Source: Planctomycetota bacterium (GTDB lineage Bacteria > Planctomycetota > PUPC01 > JACPCR01). From it: a stretch of 64,000 nt of DNA. Shown one piece after another: positions 60,602 through 64,000 of this stretch; the stretch's first letter is position 1, and each line of letters opens with the position of its first letter. Where the stretch lies: the NCBI GenBank assembly GCA_016179685.1, contig JACPCR010000054.1, positions 1-64,000 of the forward strand. Reading direction: 5' to 3'. The notes under the pieces were generated by a model, which saw only the letters and a program-made list of their open reading frames with translations, was not told the DNA's origin and made no database searches. The position numbers and the translations under genes were made by a program.

Positions 60602-60726
60602 GGCGAAGCCCTTCCGGGCTTCGCCGAAGCGCCCAAGCGCGTCGCTACGAAAATCCGGGAAGCGCTGAAGCATCATCGATGATGAAATCGGGCGGGTCCA
60701 TCTTCCCGAACTTATTGAGATGTTAC
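60602..60726 (-). repeat. Family-4 ~125-bp dispersed repeat, copy 2
   Basis: This is the inverse of 23156-23283: GGCGAAGCC, GAAGCGCTGAAGCATCATCG, GAAATCGGGCGGG and CGAACTTATTGAGATGTTAC occur in the reversed order of the first copy. It fills the tatD-degP intergenic region with no gene. Confidence 0.7.
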
Positions 60727-60796
60727 AGTTGTTCCTGAGGGGGACTCCAGACGCTGGAGTCAGCGATGCCCGAGAGCTCGTAGCAGGCGGCGGGCC

Positions 60797-60850
60797 AAAA
60801 AGCGCCCCCGGTCACCCGGTCCGGCTGCTGGCCGGATACGGGGCCGGGGG
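60797..60850 (-). terminator. Intrinsic terminator candidate of the DegP gene
   Basis: On the minus strand a GC-rich stem forms: CCGGGGG/CCCCCGG arms plus an inner CGG/CCG and TCCGG/CCGGA helix, followed by GCGC and U5 (the complement of AAAAA at 60797-60801). It is about 36 bases downstream of the protease stop codon. Confidence 0.6.
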
Positions 60851-60885
60851 CTGTCGCGGAGAGACGTTCTCGGGTCAGGCAGCGG

Positions 60886-62394
60886 TCATTCGGCCTCGGC
60901 CTGCGCTTTCCTCTTGAGCACCACGAAGCGGGTCCCTTCCTCGCTCTGAACCCGCAACAGAAGACTCTGGTTGGGTCCGACCTTGGCCGCCGCGTCCCGG
61001 AAGTCCTCGATCTTCTTCACGGGCTTTCGGGCGGCTTCCAGGACCAGGTCGCCGGGCTCGATGGCCGCCTCCTCCGCGGAGCTGCCCGGCTCGACCTCGG
61101 TGACGAGCAGGCCCTCGGCCTTGGGATTCAGTCGGAACTGTTCGGTCAGTTCAGGCGTCAACTCCTGGAGCGTCAGCCCGAAGGGCGTTTCGCTGGACGT
61201 GGGCCGGCCGCCCGGTCCGCCCGCCACCTCGGGCGTCAGCTCGCCGACCTTGACGGTGACGGTCCGCTCCTCGCCGTTGCGCCAGAGGACGATGTCCCGG
61301 GCGCCGCCCACGGGAGTCGCGGCCACCCGATGTCGGAGGTCGTTGGTGTTCTTCACGTCGTGGCCGTCGAACTTGAGAATCACGTCGCCAGCCTGGACCC
61401 CGGCCTTGCCTGCCGGGGAGTCCTCGAAAAGGTCGGCCACCAGCACGCCTTCCGTCCGATTCAGCCCCATCTCCTTGGCCAGGTCCGGGGTCAAGTCCTG
61501 AATCTTGATGCCGAGGAAGCCGCGCGTGACCTTTCCATCCCGGATCAGGCTCTGCATGACGGACCGGGCGAGATTGATGGGGATGGCGAAACCGACCCCG
61601 GCGTTCGAGCCGCTGGCGCTGGCAATAGCGGTGTTGATGGCGATCACCTCGCCGTCGAGATTCAGGAGCGGGCCGCCGCTGTTGCCCGGGTTGACCGCCG
61701 CATCCGTCTGGATGAAGTCCTCGTAGTCTGCCAGGTGGAGGTTCGTCCGCCCCTTGGCGCTGACGATTCCCAAGGTGACCGTGCGATCGAGTCCGAACGG
61801 GTTGCCGATGGCGACGACCATCTCACCGACCTCGACGCGGTCAGAGTCGCCCAACCGCGCCACAGGCAGCTTGGTCTGGTCGATCTGGATGACGGCCAGG
61901 TCGGTCTTCGGATCGACGCCGACCACCCGGGCAGGCAGCTCCTCCTTCTCGGACAGTTTGACGGTGACCTCGGAGGCCTGATCGATGACGTGATTATTGG
62001 TCAGGATGTAGCCCTTGGGATCGACGATCACGCCCGTGCCGGTCCCCCGCTGCTCGGGCCAGCGTTCACGGAACTGAGGGGGCATCCAGCGCTTGAAGAG
62101 GTCCTCCGGAATGGAAAAGTCGTCGAAGAGCTCCTCCGAGCGCGGCGGCCATCGGAAATGATGCTCCCGGCGGCCGGAACGCTGGGTGACGCCCATCTTG
62201 CGGACGGAGCTGACATGAACGACCGCGGGGCGCACCTCGCGGGCTATGCCGGCGAGGGCCCGGGACATTTTCTTGAGCAAGGCGACGTCTTCGGGGTCCG
62301 CGGCCTGGCCGGAAACTGGAAGCGAAAGCCCTGCGGAGAGGACAAGCCATGAAAGGATGCCGAAGTAACCGGACCTCCAAATCGCGTGCGACAT
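60886..62394 (-). CDS. DegP/HtrA-type periplasmic serine protease
   Basis: This 502-residue trypsin-like protease for envelope protein quality control starts at ATG 62394 with AGGAG ten bases upstream. A signal peptide (WLVLSAGLSLPVSGQAA) precedes the protease domain with His135 (TNNHVID), Asp165 (TDLAVI) and Ser239 (NPGNSGGPLL). Two PDZ domains follow (GFLGIKIQDLTPDLAKEMGL; FGLTLQELTPELTEQFRL). The length matches the Do family. The symbol is left blank because DegP/DegQ/DegS type cannot be separated with confidence, but two PDZ domains favour Do. Confidence 0.95.
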   Translation of the reverse strand: MSHAIWRSGYFGILSWLVLSAGLSLPVSGQAADPEDVALLKKMSRALAGIAREVRPAVVHVSSVRKMGVTQRSGRREHHFRWPPRSEELFDDFSIPEDLFKRWMPPQFRERWPEQRGTGTGVIVDPKGYILTNNHVIDQASEVTVKLSEKEELPARVVGVDPKTDLAVIQIDQTKLPVARLGDSDRVEVGEMVVAIGNPFGLDRTVTLGIVSAKGRTNLHLADYEDFIQTDAAVNPGNSGGPLLNLDGEVIAINTAIASASGSNAGVGFAIPINLARSVMQSLIRDGKVTRGFLGIKIQDLTPDLAKEMGLNRTEGVLVADLFEDSPAGKAGVQAGDVILKFDGHDVKNTNDLRHRVAATPVGGARDIVLWRNGEERTVTVKVGELTPEVAGGPGGRPTSSETPFGLTLQELTPELTEQFRLNPKAEGLLVTEVEPGSSAEEAAIEPGDLVLEAARKPVKKIEDFRDAAAKVGPNQSLLLRVQSEEGTRFVVLKRKAQAEAE

Positions 62395-62465
62395 GGACGA
62401 CAATCTCCTGAGTGGATGCGGGAACAGGAAGAATATTCGCAAGGCGAGAGAGCCGTAGCAGGCTA

Positions 62466-62502
62466 ACCCGGATTCTTCCTCACCCGGGATGAGAAATCTT
62501 GG
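62466..62502. repeat. Family-2 palindrome, decayed copy 5
   Basis: ACCCGGATTCTTCCTCACCC, then GGGATGAGAAATCTTGG, resembles the family-2 palindromes, upstream of the degP gene (about 70 bases from its start). The 62503-62931 gap shows no gene and only GC-rich unstructured DNA. Confidence 0.5.
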
Positions 62503-62931
62503 CTCACCATAGCCTCCATGGGGCCCTTCGGGTCGCGCCCGATGCGCTTCCCACAACACCAACTACGCAATGGTCTGAAGTTTGTTGGAATCACAGCTTT
62601 TGTCCCGTGCGGCCAGGCGATAAGATGACTCCTGGGTCCGGCACAGCCTTTCATTCCATCTTGTCTCTCGATCCGAGGGGTCGGAGCTTCCGGGGAGACG
62701 CCTTCCAAGACTCCGGCGCTTCCCGGTAGCCCGATTCCTGGAATCTCCCGGCTTCGGGTCTCAGCCGCACGCGTGCGCTCCTGCCGGCGAGAACTCCAGG
62801 CGGCCACCCTTCGGTTCGGGCTCGGTGAGCTTCCGTTCGCCCGGCTCGCGTTCGGTGCGACGTTGTTTCCGGCGCGGATCAGGGGCGAGCCCGGTCGCCC
62901 TCACCGACCATCGGCCCCTCCGAGGTGAACC

Positions 62932-64000
62932 ATGGAGATGTCCCACTTCGCTCGACTGGTCGTCCCCGACATTCATGAGATCATGCAGAGCGGGGACTGG
63001 GATGCGTTGAAGGAGTTCTTTCTGGAGCTGCACCCGAGCGACGCGGCGGAGCTTCTGCGGGACATGCCCAATCCGGACGTGGCGGACATCATCCGACACC
63101 TGCCCTATCCCTTCAACGTGGAGATTTTCAAGAAGCTGGTGGAGAGCGACCAGGCGGAGGTGGTCGTTCTGCTCGGACGCCGCGAGATGGCCCGGCTGAT
63201 CGAGCAGATGGCCCCAGACGACCGCGTGGACCTGCTGCGGCGTCTGCCCGAGGGGACGATTGAGGCCCTCCTGCCTTCGCTCGCCCAGGTCGAACGCGAC
63301 GACATCCGCCGGCTGCTCACCTATCGCGAGGGCACGGCGGGATCGCTCCTGACCACGGAATATGCCTCCCTGAGCCCGGATTTGACCGTCGAGGAGGCCC
63401 TGCAGCGACTAAGAAAGATCGCGCCCGACCGCGAGACGATTTATTACATCTACATCGTCGACCCCAGCCAGAAAGTCATCGGCTTCGTGTCTCTCCAGGA
63501 CCTCGTCATTGCGCCGCAAGCCCGGAAGGTTGGAGAGATCATGAAGACGAACGTCATCTCGATGAACGTGGAGGCGGACCAGGAGGCGGTGGCGGAGGCC
63601 TTCAAAAAGTACGATTTCCTGGCGATGCCCATCGTGGACGATCAGGAGCGGCTGGTGGGGATCGTGACGCATGACGACGTGGTGGACGTGCTCGAGGCCG
63701 AGCACACGGAGGACGTGCAGAAACAGGGGGCCGTCGCGCCTCTCGAGGTGCCCTACTTCACCGCGAACTTCTGGAAGGTGGCCCGAAGCCGGGGCCTCTG
63801 GCTCGCCGTCATCTTCGTCGGCGAGATGCTCACCGGCAGCGTCCTGCGGCACTTCGAGGCGACCCTCCAGGGCGCCCTCAGCCTCGTCTACTTCATCCCC
63901 CTGGTCATCTCGGCCGGCGGCAACTCCGGGTCGCAAAGCGCTACCCTGATCACCCGGGCACTGGCCGTCGGCGAGGTGGGCCTCAAGGACGGGTTTCGGG
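62932..64000 (+). CDS. mgtE: Magnesium transporter MgtE, partial at the window end
   Basis: The reading frame from ATG 62932 (GAGGTG upstream) stays open to the window edge for 356 codons. An acidic N domain (LKEFFLELHPSDAAELLRDM, MAPDDRVDLLRRLPEG), a CBS pair (AGSLLTTEYASLSPDLTVEE; VGEIMKTNVISMNVEADQEA) and the first TM helices (LWLAVIFVGEMLTGSVL) with the signature ISAGGNSGSQSATLITRAL identify MgtE, a Mg2+ channel gated by its N and CBS domains. The C-terminus lies outside the window. No convincing M-box riboswitch was found upstream. Confidence 0.95.
   Translation, partial: MEMSHFARLVVPDIHEIMQSGDWDALKEFFLELHPSDAAELLRDMPNPDVADIIRHLPYPFNVEIFKKLVESDQAEVVVLLGRREMARLIEQMAPDDRVDLLRRLPEGTIEALLPSLAQVERDDIRRLLTYREGTAGSLLTTEYASLSPDLTVEEALQRLRKIAPDRETIYYIYIVDPSQKVIGFVSLQDLVIAPQARKVGEIMKTNVISMNVEADQEAVAEAFKKYDFLAMPIVDDQERLVGIVTHDDVVDVLEAEHTEDVQKQGAVAPLEVPYFTANFWKVARSRGLWLAVIFVGEMLTGSVLRHFEATLQGALSLVYFIPLVISAGGNSGSQSATLITRALAVGEVGLKDGFR

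Noticed and set aside
62563..62931. M-box (Mg2+) riboswitch upstream of mgtE
   Set aside because: A GGTGAGCTTCC word and a GGGCTCG/CGAGCCC pairing were noted, but the conserved M-box core and junctions could not be placed.

Overview
The window is GC-rich bacterial chromosomal DNA with long intergenic spacers full of dispersed palindromes, a zinc-ribbon plus Hanks-type Ser/Thr kinase, many secreted beta-propeller or TIM-barrel proteins, PHP-UvrD and GGDEF-PilZ fusions, and no TonB/SusCD polysaccharide locus. This mix fits an uncultured bacterium of the Planctomycetota / Hydrogenedentota / Sumerlaeota type. The phylum cannot be settled from this sequence: there is no rRNA, and no tRNA was recognised.

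Layout. 0-7 kb: carB, a FabG-like SDR, a YbgC-like thioesterase and a FabF-like ketosynthase. 7-20 kb: two large exported proteins on the minus strand, one a HEAT-repeat protein with a cysteine-less thioredoxin fold and the other a 2,754-residue hydrolase-like / propeller giant. 20-25 kb: an Ig-like pseudogene, topA and an Eis-like GNAT. 25-31 kb: an oligogalacturonate-lyase-like propeller, a methyltransferase and a tandem pair of GGDEF-PilZ diguanylate cyclases. 30.7-32.6 kb: a two-gene unit of an AhpD-like protein, whose CxxC is CxxU with an in-frame TGA and a bSECIS-like stem, and a cNMP-binding methyltransferase. 32.6-42.2 kb: a carbohydrate-catabolic accessory stretch with a broken FAD oxidoreductase, a GH63-like enzyme, an SDR, a cupin, a Gfo/Idh/MocA oxidoreductase, a sialidase-like propeller and a TIM-barrel/CBM9-like protein. 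42-55 kb: a small exported protein, the PHP-UvrD helicase, a VapC remnant, a GH32/43-like protein translationally coupled to a Ser/Thr kinase, an alpha/beta hydrolase, a bitopic secretin-N-like protein and a small protein/nucleotidyltransferase pair. 55-64 kb: a second oligogalacturonate-lyase-like protein, an exported unknown, a DUF3592-like protein, tatD-serS, a DegP/HtrA protease and the 5' part of mgtE.

The most striking features are the AhpD-like selenoprotein candidate at 30689-31084 and the repeat landscape. One hairpin family has a conserved core close to AAGTGC-N4-GCACTT but different, self-complementary outer stems, and it sits at or within gene stop codons (10 copies). A second family (core around CTCATCCCGCCGGGATGAG) sits just upstream of start codons (5 copies). 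A MITE-like 150-250 bp element without an ORF occurs five times. No transposase is present, so these elements must be mobilised in trans or be relics.

Functionally the window mixes housekeeping genes (carB, topA, serS, tatD, mgtE, degP) with scattered carbohydrate-active and signalling genes rather than one large operon. TGA is the ordinary stop for many genes here (for example carB and the cupin), so the Sec reading at 30935 is context-dependent and not a genome-wide recoding.
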